DNA from: Sceloporus undulatus
Taxonomy: Eukaryota; Chordata; Lepidosauria; Squamata; Phrynosomatidae
NCBI RefSeq assembly: GCF_019175285.1
Contig: NC_056522.1
Span: forward strand, 237,371,410-237,435,409
Reading direction: 5' to 3'
DNA length: 64,000 nt
Under the pieces are notes generated by a model, which was not told the DNA's origin, did no database searches, and saw only the letters and a list, made by a program, of their open reading frames with translations. Every line of letters starts with the position of its first letter. The first letter of the stretch is position 1. Of this stretch, positions 48,459 through 60,522 are shown piece by piece. The translations under genes and the position numbers were made by a program.

Positions 48459-48736
48459 GTAAGTATAAGGAATTAAATAACTAGTTCCATTGCTGTTGAT
48501 CCACAACCTCATTCAGACTGCAGTTGGAGTTAATAATTAAAACCAAGGTGTTTATCCATTAACATTTTGCACTACATTTTACCCTGAAGGTAGTAGCAGC
48601 TAGTGACTAGCAGCTAATGGCTCCCATGTCAGTGGAACCGTGTATCTACTCATGATTTTAGTTTAACCTATAGGGATAGTGTTCAACAAGTTTGATTGCT
48701 TCTTTAAAATGTGGATTAAACATTTTAAACATGTGC

Positions 48737-48953
48737 TTTCAAGTCACATGTCTACTTATGGTAACACTATTCATTTCATAGGGTTTTCTTAGGCATTAAT
48801 TACTTGGAGGTGATTTTGCCATTTTCTTTCTCTGAAATATAGCCTACAACATCTGGTATTTGTTGGTAGTCTTCCATCCAAGTACTAACCAGGGCTTACC
48901 CTGCTTAGCTCCAAGCTCAGATGAGATCTGGTCGCTTTAGGGTATTTAGGTTT
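48737..48953 (-). mobile_element. 5S-rRNA-derived SINE
   Basis: Reversed: ACTTATGGTAACACTATTCA, TAGGGTTTTCTTAGGCATTA, then CTTCCATCCAAGTACTAACC AGGG and CCCTGCTTAGCTCCAAGCTC AGATGAGATCTGG, the reversed 5S head. Confidence 0.85.
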
Positions 48954-49040
48954 AGCATTGTTTGTGTAACATGCAGCTTTTAGGGCTCTTAAAGTCTGCT
49001 TGGGTTATATATGCTGTGGTATGAGTTGCCATGCACTGAT

Positions 49041-50345
49041 AGAATCATAGAATTATAGAGTTGGAAGAGACCACAAGGGCCATCCAGTCCAACCCCCTGC
49101 CATGCAGGAAATCCAAATCAAAGCATCCCCGACAGATGGCCATCCAGCCTCCGTTTGAAGACCTCCAAGGAGGGAAACTCCACTACACTCCGAGGAAGTG
49201 TGTTCCACTGTCAAACAGCCCTTACTGTCAGGAAGTTCCTCCTAATGTTGAGGTGGAATCTCTTTTCCTGCAGCTTGCATCCATTGCTCCAGGTCCTAGT
49301 CTCTGGAGCAGCAGAAAACAAGCTGGCTCCCTCCTCAATATGACATCCCTTCAAATATTTCAACAGAGCTATCATATCACCCCTTAACCTTCTTTTCTCC
49401 AGGCTAAACATCCCCAGCTCCCTAAGTCGTTCCTCGTAGGGCATGGTTTCCAGACCTTTCACCATTTTAGTTGCCCTCCTTTGGACACGCTCCAGTTTCT
49501 CAATGTCCTTTTTGAATTGTGGTGCCCAGAACTGGACACAATATTCCAGATGGGGCCTGACCAGAGCAGAATATAGTGGCACTATGACTTCCCTTGATCT
49601 AGACACTATACTTCTATTGATGCAGCCTAAAATCGCATTGGCCTAGTTAGCTGCCGCATCGCACTATTGACTCATATTCAACTTGTGGTCTACTTGGACT
49701 CCTAGATCCCTTTCACATGTTGTCTCCTTAAGCCAGGTGTCCCCCATCCTATGTCTGTGCATTTCATTTTTTTGCCCTAAGTGCAGTACCTTACATTTCT
49801 CCCTGTTGAAGTTTATTTTGTTAGCTGTGGCCCAGCTTTCTAGTCTATTCAGGGCATTTTGAATTTTGATCCTGTCCTCTGGAGTATTAGCTATTCCTCC
49901 TAATTTGGTGTCATCTGCAAATTTGATAAGTATTCCCACAATTTTTTCCTCCAAGTCATTGATAAAGATGTTGAACAGTACTGGGCCAAGGACAGACCCC
50001 TGTGGGACCCCACTGGTCACTTCTCTCCAGGATGAAAAGGAGCCATTGTTGAGTACCCTTTGGGTTCGTCCGGTCAACCAATTACAAATCCACGTAACAG
50101 TTGCCTTGTCTAGCCCACATTTTACAAGCTTGTTTGCAAGAATGTCATGGGGAACTCTGTCAAAGGCCTTACTGAAATCAAGATATGCTATATCCACAGC
50201 ATTCCCTTCATCTACCAAGCTAGTAATTTTATCAAAGAAAGAGATCAGATTCGTCTGGCATGATTTATTTCTCTGAAACCCATGTTGACTTTTTGTGATT
50301 ATGGCATTGCCTTCTAGATGTTCTAGATGATCTTTTGGAGTGACG
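49041..50345 (-). mobile_element. CR1 LINE, 5'-truncated, reverse transcriptase partly intact
   Basis: The minus strand is open for about 226 CR1 codons with AYLDFSKAFDRVPHDILANK, TSGVPQGSVLGPVLFNIFIN and the catalytic FADDTKLGG. After two in-frame TAG codons (49664-49666 and 49643-49645) the same frame continues as [20 protein letters not shown] to [10 protein letters not shown], then TGA. The 3' UTR ends in ATAGAATCATAGAATTATAG (reversed ATTCTATG repeats). Truncation near 50345 removes the endonuclease and the start of the transcriptase domain. No frameshift was seen over about 380 codons. Confidence 0.93.
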
Positions 50346-50929
50346 AAATGGGTAGCCTTGTACGCCAAGAAGACAGTTTGCTCAGATGCCTTTGTGGCCC
50401 TTACATCTCACAGTGCAAAGTGGTTAGTTGGTAGGAGGCATGGAGTGAATTCCAGCAATGTAACTGCAACAACAGCAGTAGTATTTAATGCCTTACAAGT
50501 GATACAGATCTATTCTGCTGGGTTGTCAATCTGGCTACTGCCAACTTTTCAGTACATTATTTCACACTGACATGGCAGATTGTTTTGATGGTGAAAATGA
50601 ATCCAGAAGGCCTGTCTAAGGGCACTTCCAGATGGATGGCTGCTTGAGCTCCCAATTAAAAGGCATGCTGCAGTTTTTCTGTCTTCCCCTGCTTCATGGA
50701 TCTTTTGTTGTTGATGTAGTAAGAAAAAAGAGTGAAGAAGTAATGGGAAAACACAGGAAAGGGCACAAATAGAAGAAGATGGCAGCTAAGCCCTCACACC
50801 ATTCACCCCGACGTAAAATTCAATGGGAAGTAGAATGGCACTGAACAATAAAAGCTTAACTTGGAATCACCCCAGTCATACCTGTGCCCAGTGCTGGCCT
50901 GCATTGGTGACAATAATAATAACAGCAAT

Positions 50930-51150
50930 AACAAATAATCAATTTTATTTCTTACAGCACTTCTCCCTATGGCTTGAGGTAGGGTACATTATACTGTAGA
51001 TTAAAACACATAAAACCATTTAAACATAAACATAGGACATATTAACATAATACAACATAACGTTCAAAATATACCAATTTAAAATTCATAGTTTAAAATC
51101 GACTGGATAGGTGCACTAGAAGAGATACCATAGGTCTTTAATACTGTTTT
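50930..51150 (-). mobile_element. LINE 3' tail, L2-like
   Basis: AATCAATTTTATTTCTTACA GC followed by TTAAAACACATAAAACC and an A-rich stretch, the reversed form of L2-like tails. Confidence 0.35.
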
Positions 51151-53171
51151 AAATTCAGACAGTGTGTTAACCTATGAAATTGCACCCTGTAACTTGCGAT
51201 GATTGTTTATCACATGCTACAGGGGAAGGGTGTCTAGTATGTCAGTCAATGAACACATCTTAAACTGTGGTAAAGAACTATGGAAGATTTAGGGCCCAAA
51301 TTTCCACCCCCAGCATCACCATGAGCCACACTGACCCTAAATACGTGCAGAAGTCATGAAAAAACAAAAGTTAAGGCAATGCTCAGTTTTATTACTAAAT
51401 TGCTGTTTCTGCAGGCATCAGCAGTCGAAAAGGTAATTTGCCCACACAAAAAATGGGGAAGGGTGGCATTTTGGGTTTTGTGATCCTGGGGACTATACTG
51501 TAGCCATCCATATTTTAGATTCTACATCCTGCCAGGTTCCTACTGAAATATCCTAACTTACTCCCAATTAAGCATCTTAGGGCAGCAGTTTCCAAACCCT
51601 CTTAATTCCACTACAGTGATTTGTAGTTGAGATTATAAATGTTCTTTTTCTCAGCAAAGAGAAGCCCAGAATCAATTTGCTTAAAATAAACGTGGGTTTC
51701 TGTGGCTTTAACTTTTTCTTGTTCTTTTTGCTGCTTTACAAATGGTAAAATAAAATAAAATAATAGTTTGAGTTATTTACAGAGTAGCTGATTGAATATA
51801 ACTGTTCGGGTGAAACATGTTGCCATAGTTACATGTCCTCCCCTACATTCCTCCAAGTACTACTTAAATACCATGGTATAATAATCTCAGGTGATGGTTA
51901 CCAGCACTCTCCTACTGCCCAAATAAAAGCTACTCTTTCTCTGTCTCTCAGACCAAATTTCCCAATGCTGATCAAAGTTAAAATTGTATATGACTTATAT
52001 GCAAAACTGTGAAGGCTATAAGAATGTGACTATCTTCTTCAGAAAGCACAAAAATAGTTCAGATCCTTTAGCAGGAATCTTCTAGTAAAATTTCACTGAG
52101 TAAAATTTTCAGAATAAGGATTCAAGCGTGCAGTTGGAAGGCTACATTTAGAAAGTTGATTTTGAGTTCAAAAATTTTGCTAAAGTGTTGGTTTTTTTTA
52201 AAAAAAGATAGAGAATTAAGACGAGTTAAAATTGTGCATAGAAAAAAAGAAAAGTCAGATGCACAGCCGGGTGTATAAACACCTAGGTTAGAGGTGTATA
52301 ACATAAGAGGCTGAAGCTAGAATTAGAGGGGTACTCGGTGCATACAGACACACACACTTGGGGGGAGCTGAACAGCTACTGTGGAGTTTGCTAAAAGTAG
52401 GGAATGCTGATGCCTTTTCTCTCCACCCTTTCTCTCTGCTTGGCCACACTGCTTCCCCACTTCCATTAGTTGAGAGATTTTGGGACAGGGTGACTGGGGG
52501 CTACACAACACACCTTCTGAGCACTCAGAAGCTTTGGTCACAGCTCAGGTAATTGTTTGAACTGCTGGGCCTAGAATCCTCTACCAGCATAGCCAGTGGA
52601 AGGTACCAGGCGAAGGAAGGCTAAACTGAACAATTGTGCCAAGTGGTGGTGATAATTGTAAACCTCCTAATACTTATCCAAAAACTGCACTTACGTGAAC
52701 AGCAGTGTACACTAAAGCCCCAGCTGTCTATTTCCACAATAACTGACTAGTGTGTCACCATCAGTCATTTATACTGCACTTTTACCTCAATATTGGGAAT
52801 ATTGGCATACAAAAGTTGAAACACAGTTAAAACATTTACAAAATCATAAATGAAAAGTTATTAAAATACAATTAAATTACCACTGCAAGCAAGTTGCAAT
52901 GGGCTTTCTTGTCTCTGGATGGAAGGAATCTTGAACTAACAAGCCATTCTCCACTGGGTGCCATTAAGGAGGTACTGCATGAGCCAAGAATAAGTATATG
53001 TTCAATGCCACAATGGCACAGTTTAGTGCCTCAAGGAAGAACTGGATGTTTGCTATCTTTTGTGTAATTCAGGTATGTTTTTTAGTCAGTACCTGCAGGC
53101 ATCCATTGAATCTTAGCAAAGAAAACTGACCACTGTATAACATATCCTCGCAATAGTATTTGCCTTTTCCA

Positions 53172-53390
53172 CTTATTGTTGTGTCTTCAAATTAATTCTA
53201 ACTAATGGCACCCCTAAGACTCTGTCACAGGGTTTTCTTGGGAAGATTTGTTTGAAGGGAATTTGTCTTTGCCCTCCTATGAGGCTGAGAGGGTGTGACT
53301 TGCCTGACATGTTTCCATGTCTGAGTAGGGATTCATACCCTGCTCTCCAGAATCATAGTCCAGTACTCAAACCCACTACACAGTGGTGTC
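53172..53390 (-). mobile_element. tRNA-derived SINE
   Basis: Reversed order of the copy at 30084: TTATTGTTGTGTCTTCAA, GGGTTTTCTTGGGAAGATTT, GAGGCTGAGAGGGTGTGACT, AGTAGGGATTCATACCCTGC, CAAACCCACTACAC. Confidence 0.75.
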
Positions 53391-54136
53391 ATTAAGGGGG
53401 TGTGGGAGGTGCGAACCACACCAGGTGACACCCTAACGGGGGCTGACACCACTGCTGCTCAAACACCTATCTTTTGGCAGAAATGGGCTGTGGCATTCAT
53501 CTGCTTCCCTTTAAAATGCTGTAAGAGATTATGGGAGTGGGGTGAAGCTAGATGGAAGGGGAAAGGAGAGGCCCCAGAATTCTTTAAAATTAAAATTTTA
53601 AATTTTAAATTTTTGAATGTTTTTTTAAAATATTCTTTTAATTTTTTCTTTAAAAACATCATATTTTAACCAAATCTTCATTATGTATATGTAAATACAT
53701 GTAGGTTGTGCATATGATGTCATAATTTGAAGGTATAATTTCAATTTTGCTAGTTGTTTAAGTCACAACTATTAGCATTACTTTCAGTGATATTTGAGAA
53801 TTACGATTTACGAGTAACATTAGTGCAAAAAAGCATTACTAAGGATTTTGTATGGTGTGAAATGGGAGGAGGTTGATGGGGGCGGGGGGTGACACCATGA
53901 GTTACCGCACTGGGTGACATCAACTCTAGTGACTCCACTGCCACTAAATGCTGGTGCAGTCCTTTCTTTTTACCTCTGAATTAATTCACCAGAATGTTTT
54001 TATTGCATCTTCTGTTACCATATTAAACTTCCATCCTGCCATCCTCCAGACAGGAGATCAGGGCAGTGTTTTATCCTCCAACAGCCCTAGCAAATTAGTT
54101 TGGAGTGAGAGGCCGGGATTAGTCCAGAGCCACTCA

Positions 54137-54357
54137 GGGCCCATACAGACAGGCCAAAATAAAGCTGTTTCAGGTCACATTGGAGGTATGCTGTTTAAAT
54201 AATGCATGCATCGTAAGGGTCCAGAAGCCATGCCAATCTTAAGGACTGAACCACAGCTTTGGCACAGCTTCTGGTCTCTTAGGACGCATACATCATTTAA
54301 ACACATACCTCCAGTGTGACCTGAAGCAGCTTTATTTTGGTCTGTCGGTATGGGCCC
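54137..54357. mobile_element. Palindromic DNA element, family F
   Basis: GGGCCCATACAGACAGGCCA is inverted against GGTCTGTCGGTATGGGCCC. The inner arms AATAAAGCTGTTTCAGGTCA and GACCTGAAGCAGCTTTATT pair, as does GGAGGTATG...CATACCTCC. Confidence 0.85.
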
Positions 54358-54692
54358 CTCAGTTAGATTCTTAGCTAAGCAGGGATTTGAGCAACCAACA
54401 TTCTAGCTGTTATGCCATACTGTTGTCTCTTGCTTAAAATTACCTGTGAAACTTCAGATACATGTAATATCTCTCACAGAAATCCTTTCCAGTTTTGTCA
54501 TGCAGTTGCCCTGTTGCATGGCCCTATGAAACACTGTGGCCACTATTGCTTCCCAAACCATCTGCGTCACAGTGGTGTCTCTCTCCCTCCATTTCCCCCC
54601 TCCTTCATACATACACACATGTACATTGTCACAAAATCACTTTTAATGATAATATGATGAACTGCCTTTATTTTTTTCATCCAAACTAGAAA

Positions 54693-54750
54693 GAAGCTTC
54701 TTCTTCTTCTTCTTCTCCTTCTCCTTCTTCTTCATTTCATCTCATTCCCC
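54693..54750. repeat. (CTT)n microsatellite and C run
   Basis: Repeated TTCTTC units, then a run of C. Confidence 0.95.
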
Positions 54751-55989
54751 CCCCCCCGCCATAACTGATATGTATCCAGAATGCTGTCGCCTTCATAAAA
54801 AATAATTTCAGTTCGATATCCTGCTGGTTTAGATGACAATTGCATCAGATCAAGGGGAATTGGAGCCAGAACTCAGCATGCACACATCTGCTAGCATGCA
54901 ACTCTTTTACACTCCCACCCCAAGCAGCTATTTTTTAAAAGGAAAGCATTGTTCTAACGCTGCATCTGTGGACTTTTATAAAGTAAATAAGCAAAACAAA
55001 AGCATTGTGTACCTGTGTGAGCTAAATGCCATGTAGTTCTCATATTTGCCAGGGACAGTGGGTGCTATGTGGAGATTTTCATGGCACAAGTGTACCCTAA
55101 TTTCTTGTGTACAAATAGAGCAACACTTAGTAACTAACAGATGAACCCAAAAGCCAATTGCTCCTCCTTGAAAGTCATCACAGGAAGGAACACCACGCCT
55201 GTGGAATAAGAGCAACACAGAGAGTGCTTTGAAGATGGGCAGAAGGAAGCAAAATGCTGGAATTTGTTCACAGTGGGGAATATATAAAACTCACAGGAAA
55301 GAATTAGGAGGTCAGCTTAAAAAAAAATTAGCATCTGCCTGCTAATAACACTAGAAGGCCCTTCTAATGGGACTCATATGATAAAAGCGCTGGAAACGTA
55401 GGAACAAAAAATTGTCTGCTTTTTTATTTTTCTGTCGAAAGATACTATATTGCATAGTCCCTGTTACAAAATCCTACAAGTTATAATTTTTAGCATGTGT
55501 GTGAAAGATATGAGTACTCTCTAGGTTCGTCTCAGAGTTCTGTTGTCCCTGATTATTTTTGAGAAAAGTAAACATGGCTGATCCTTTCACAGTCTTCCTT
55601 CAGATGTGGTAGTGATTTGTAGAAAAGTTCGAAATATTAAAAAATTCAGCACTAAGAAAATGCATGCTTACATTTCCTTCTTATAACTGGCTTCATGTGA
55701 ACTTTCTAACAGTTTGATAGTGGCCAACAAGACACTCTGGCTTTCATCAAGGACGAAAACATTGCCTTCTTTTGTAGCACAAGCAAGTAAAACAAAGAAA
55801 CCTATTAGCTAGTGTTCTATGTGTATTTGAAATGCAGATAAATGTAGATCCCAAATTATATGTGCCTAAATGGTCTCATTTATATATAGTTGTACAATAT
55901 AGCACATCTTCAAAATGCTAGGGATTTTTCAATTACTAATTTCCAGATCTAATACATATGGCCTAAAGTGAAATGCAAGAGCATAATTG

Positions 55990-56118
55990 GTGTTTTGTGG
56001 GTTTTTTGGGCTATGTGGCCATGTTCCAGAAGAGTTTATAAATAAAGATAAATAAGATAAAGAGTTTATAAATAGACTAAACTCTTCTAGAACATGGCCA
56101 CACAGCCCGAAAAACCCA
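55990..56118. repeat. Inverted repeat with AT-rich loop
   Basis: TTGTGGGTTTTTTGGGCTAT GTGGCCATGTTCCAGAAGAG pairs with CTCTTCTAGAACATGGCCAC ACAGCCCGAAAAACCCACAA, separated by TAAATAAAGATAAATAAGAT. The arm is a common reptile dispersed repeat, possibly the 3' end of a Penelope-like element. Confidence 0.85.
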
Positions 56119-56189
56119 CAAAAGACTATGGATGCCGGCCATGAAAACCTTTGACTTCACACGAGTGCGCACACATAGAAGGCACACAT

Positions 56190-56755
56190 AGAATCATAGC
56201 ATAATGGTTTGAGTGTTGGACTGTGACTCTGAAGACTAGGAACTTTACCGCACAGGTCCTCCTCGGTCTGGCCTCAAAACAGAACGGAATGGGCAGGAAC
56301 GAGTGCCAAACGAGTGGGGGACAGATTTTACCGCACACAAAAGTCCCCATTCCGTTCCATTCCCCTCTTTTCCGTGCCCATCCCATTCCAGACGGGGTAG
56401 TTTTTGAGAACTGTTCAGAACAGTTCTCAAAAATCATCCCCTCTGGAACGGAAAGGGCACAGAAGAGAGGGGAACGGAACAAGTGAGGGACTTCTTTGTG
56501 TGCAGTAAAATCCGTCCCCCACTCGTTATGTTCCCTTCCGTTGCGTTCTGAGGCCGGCATTGGACCCCTGTGTGGTAAAGTCCTAGGATTTGATTCCCAG
56601 CCTGGCCATAAAACTCACTGGGTGACCTTGAGCAAGTCACAGTCTCTCAGCCTCAGGGGAAGGCAATGGCAAACTTCTGAACAAATCTTGCCAAGAAAAC
56701 TCTGTGATAGAGTCACCTTAGAAATGACTTGAAGGCACACAGCACAACAGAAAGA
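56190..56755 (+). mobile_element. tRNA-derived SINE interrupted by a DNA element
   Basis: The head ATAATGGTTTGAGTGTTGGA CTGTGACTC and the body ATTTGATTCCCAGCCTGGCC, CCTTGAGCAAGTCACAGTCT and GACTTGAAGGCACACAGCAC belong to one SINE of the 30084 type. The segment 56238-56577 between them is foreign. Confidence 0.8.
56238..56577. mobile_element. DNA element nested in a SINE
   Basis: ACTTTACCGCACAGGTCC on the left is inverted against TGTGTGGTAAAGT on the right. CTAGGA lies next to both ends (56234-56239 region and 56584-56589 region), a probable target duplication. The interior is a large near-palindrome (GGGGACAGATTTTACCGCAC, TGCAGTAAAATCCGTCCCC). Confidence 0.75.
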
Positions 56756-57198
56756 GAAATGCATCTAAAAACCAAGTTATTCATACAGTTGAAAATTGTC
56801 TGAAATTGGCTTCCTCTGAGAGCAGTTCCATGTTTTAAGTGATATTCAGGGGCAATGAACTTTATTTGTCCTGTAGTGTTCATCTGTACTACTACCAACA
56901 AGGGTCCACATCTCCTTTAGCCTTGGATGAAACAAATGATAGCAAAAATGGAATAATGTTCAATAAAATCCACAAGAGAAAAAGGATGTACATCTCAAGA
57001 TGCATAAAAATATTATCTTTTGTTGTCTGAAAAGCCAAGCTAATAAAAGACCATCAGCTGATAAGAGGCCATCTTTTTGAGCATTTTGAGACATATCTCT
57101 GTTTTCTCTTGTATCTATCGTATGGTTGCCAGATCCATGTCCTGTATCAGCTTTCCCATTTCAGGCATCAACATTTTCTTTTTTTTTCCCTCTTGCAG

Positions 57199-57390
57199 GG
57201 CAATACCGGCATTCTAATGGGCATGTTTTTGGTATCCTTCGTCATCTTGGTTGCTTTAGTAACTGTTTTGTCTGGCATTGGGGTTTGTGAGCGGTGCAGC
57301 ATTGGAAGTGGAGGGGTCTACTCAATGATTTCTACTGTCCTTGGAGGCCAAGTTGGAGGGACGATTGGTCTTCTTTATATTTTTGGTCAG
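57199..57390 (+). CDS. SLC12A8: SLC12A8 coding exon, membrane helix 2 and start of helix 3
   Basis: The exon encodes 64 residues, phase 0 at both ends, starting [20 protein letters not shown] and ending [12 protein letters not shown]. The acceptor is TCTTGCAG with a long T-rich tract (57177-57198) and the donor is GTAGGT at 57391. The first hydrophobic stretch ([10 protein letters not shown] through VTVLSG) is helix 2; [10 protein letters not shown] opens helix 3. The loop reads [14 protein letters not shown], where the human protein as I recall it has GVGERSSIG, so two cysteines appear here. Confidence 0.95.
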
Positions 57391-58584
57391 GTAGGTATTC
57401 TAGACTCTGGAGAAAGTGCTTTCATTTATTTACCAAAAAAAATCAGTAATCTTCCATACTCTCCCTCACTTTTTTATTCAAGGCAATAATATAAAAGCAT
57501 TACAGCTTCTGTTGTTATAGGCAAGATGTGAAAAATATTCAATGGAAAATGTATAGTTGTCATACTATGAAAACTATGGTTTATTGGTGATGTTTTTGAA
57601 ACTTGTAATTGCATTGCTGTGTATGTATACCTTTGCCTTGTAACATTTGGATGCCAAAGAAACCAAATGCTAGCTCCCCATAAAACATTAATGTACTATT
57701 TTTATATGCTTTCCATTGTACTGGGTTTTTTTTAATGTTATGAACTTCCCTGAGTTCCAGGTCAGGAAAAAGATAGGATATAAATAATAGTGATAATAAT
57801 AATTATTTTACAGTTTGGAATATAAAATAAGGTTTTGCATATGGTTTTACATAGGGAATGTTTTACCTAATTATTTCTCCAATAAATATCCTTACAGCAT
57901 GATATAGATGAATGAAATTGCATTCTGATACATAGAAAGAGGAATTACCTTTCATTACCATTGTGAATAGACAGACCAAGATCCTGTTTGACAGCTTTTT
58001 AGCATAAGTATATGTGGACACAGTTGGGCAAGGTTGGACTGCTGGAAGGAGTGTTTACACAACAGGGCCTGAAACCAAGGGATTCTGCCTGTGCAGTTGT
58101 TTACAGTTAAGGAGGGTTTGTACATATGCACACTTAGGGAAAAGCATAACTTCTTGCAAACCCATGTGCAATAGACTAGAAGCACTGAAACAAATGCATT
58201 CTGAATACTGCTCTTCTGCCAGGACCAGAAAGCACAATTGCTGGCATAGTAGGTATTGCACTAGCACAACTACTCAACAGGATTCTGTCTCTCTGTGAAA
58301 TTTCAACAGTCTTCTCCTGGAAGTCCTACTGCTGCTTGTAGACTACAATGCCTAGCTTGCATAATTAATCAATAATTGACTCATCAACTGAGTTCTCTCT
58401 GTCAAATATTACTAAATGTAGGAAGCTATCCTGGAATGGTTTTTTAGTCTCAGATCGTTTTCTGATGTGCACTGGAAAATTGGGGTGCTCATGATAGGAA
58501 ATATTCTGGTTGATTTTCCACACATCATTGGACAAATGCTGCCCCTCAGCCTGAAGGGCAGCTTCCGATTCTGTATTCAGATTC

Positions 58585-59025
58585 CTCACATTCTTTTACC
58601 TTCTCTTTTCCAACACCACATTTTAAATGAGTTGATTTTCTTCCTACCCACTTTCTTAACTGTCTGGCTTTCACTGTCATATATAGAAATGGAAAATATG
58701 ATGGCATGGACCATCCTAACTTTAGTATTCAATTATATTTACACTTCTGGATCTTGTCTAGTTCTTTCATTGCTGCCCTTTCAAGTCCTAGTCTTCTTCT
58801 GATTTCTTGTTTGTTGTCTCCATTCTGATTAATAAATGAGGCAAGTGTGGAAAATTTTGAACTATTTCGATGCCTTCATAATCAATTTTAAATGTATGTA
58901 AATCATCTGTGGTCATATTTTTTGTTTTCTTAATGTGCAACTGTACACCTGCCTTTCCACTTTCTTCCTTGACTTTCTTCAATATTGTTATTTTCTGCTA
59001 GTATTATGGGGTCATTGGCATAGCT
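58585..59025 (-). mobile_element. RTE/BovB-type LINE fragment
   Basis: The minus strand translates as MKKVKEESGKAGVQLHIKKT, KNMTTDDLHTFKIDYEGIEI, VQNFPHLPHLLIRMETTNKK, then with frame changes a segment like KKINSFKMWCW. This is the region after the reverse transcriptase core in BovB-type elements. It is decayed. Confidence 0.75.
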
Positions 59026-60197
59026 CACATTGCTGATGCATTCAACATTCAGGACTGCATTCAGCAGAAATTCTGACCCAGAAGTGGGAAAAGTTCAGTA
59101 CAGAGAACCTCAAAGGTTACTTATGAAAGTTCTACTAAACTCCCACCCAGAACATCCTTTTTCTATCAGAAAAGGTCAGTTTCCTCTCCTGCAAGCCTTC
59201 AGAAGGGGTGATTCACCCTTTAAGTTGGTCTCATCTCTCCCTAGCACTGTTTTAACTCTCTCTGTGTGTCTAGGCATACAACAGCTGCCTCACCAGCTAC
59301 TCCGAACAGGTTAGAAAAAACAGACCTGTATGTTTGGTCACCAAAATGGAAATCAGAACAAAGGGGAGGCTGCTGAAAGGAAAAAAAATATTCCCTGGAT
59401 GCATTTTAGAAGAAGCCTTCAAGTGGTTTCTAGAAGGTTCAACATGGTTGTGTGTGTTTGTGTGTGTTTTACTTACACAGGACTCATCAGACCTGGTTGT
59501 TTTATTTTACATGTGCATATTGTTAATTTTGAATAAAAAGATTGCTGAAACATGTTGAAATGCTCTTTTATTTTTATTTTTTGGTGGTATAGGAACCTAT
59601 GCCTGTTTCTTCATATTATTTCTGCCTCTTGTACCAAATGCTCTGTTTAAGAAGTAATGCCCATGAACATATCTGCTTTGTTAACAGAGGTTTACCTGTA
59701 TTCAGAACCAGAAGTAGATTTCTGGTTTTTGAATTGTGTTTTCTCCCAGGATTTCTGGAGTGGGGTTCCAGTGGCAGAAAATCCCCCAGATTGGCTAATG
59801 TTGTCCATCCCTGCCATAGTCTATAAACAGGAGAAGACATCCAGGTGAAGAACTGGTGTTCCTTCACTTTTTCCTTTCTTTGCACATCCACTCATTTTCC
59901 ACATTAAACTATATTTTATGCAGTGTTGAACTCGCATGCTAGGTGAGATGGATGGTTTATATAAAATTAGAATGGGAACTATAATCTCATTAATCCTCAG
60001 AATTTTGGCAGTAAAAAGTATGCTGTCTCTGAACATAAAGAGTGTTTGTCGGTTTTTGATGTCAACAACTTTGGACACTTTGAAGTGGGAGGCATAGATA
60101 TAATTCAGTAAATACACAAATATTTAGTAGGTGGTTACATTTCATTCTGTGGACTCAAAGGAGCACAAATAATGTTCCTGCTTCCTGACCTTTGCTC

Positions 60198-60522
60198 TAT
60201 ACAGATCGGCACTGTGCCGGCCTGTGGGTGGAGTCAGTGCTCAGTATCCGCACACTGGACACCCTGACTGCCCATAGGGCGTCATGATGGCGTGTGCCCT
60301 TCCAGATAGTGTGTGCCATCATAACGCCCCTCTGGTGCTGCATTGAAGGGGCATCACAAAACCGTGCCCTCACGGCTATGGCACCCTTTACAGGGCTCAA
60401 AAAGGAGCCGCTTTTTACACTCTCCAGAGGCTGGATCAGGACTGCGGAATGAGGTTGCTGCAGCCTTGATCCAGCCAGGAAGAGGATGGCTGCATGTTGC
60501 CCATCTGTACAGACCATTCATC
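60198..60522. mobile_element. GC-rich non-autonomous DNA transposon
   Basis: TATACAGATCGGCACTG on the left against CCATCTGTACAGACC on the right, with the interior GGCGTCATGATGGCGTG and GTGCCATCATAACGCCCC paired. Same group as 1155, 18632 and 47290. Confidence 0.6.

Larger units (their letters stand above)
48459..57198. other. SLC12A8 intron 2 of the coding part
   Basis: 8.7-kb intron with a 5S-SINE, a relatively intact CR1 copy, tRNA SINEs and DNA elements. Between 51.2 and 53.1 kb and 54.8 and 55.9 kb I recognise no repeat or exon. Confidence 0.7.

Noticed and set aside
49866-50276. 136-codon plus-strand frame
   Set aside because: It is the antisense of the CR1 reverse transcriptase.
56126-56560. 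144-codon minus-strand frame
   Set aside because: It crosses the junction of a SINE and the palindromic element inserted in it, so it is not a gene.
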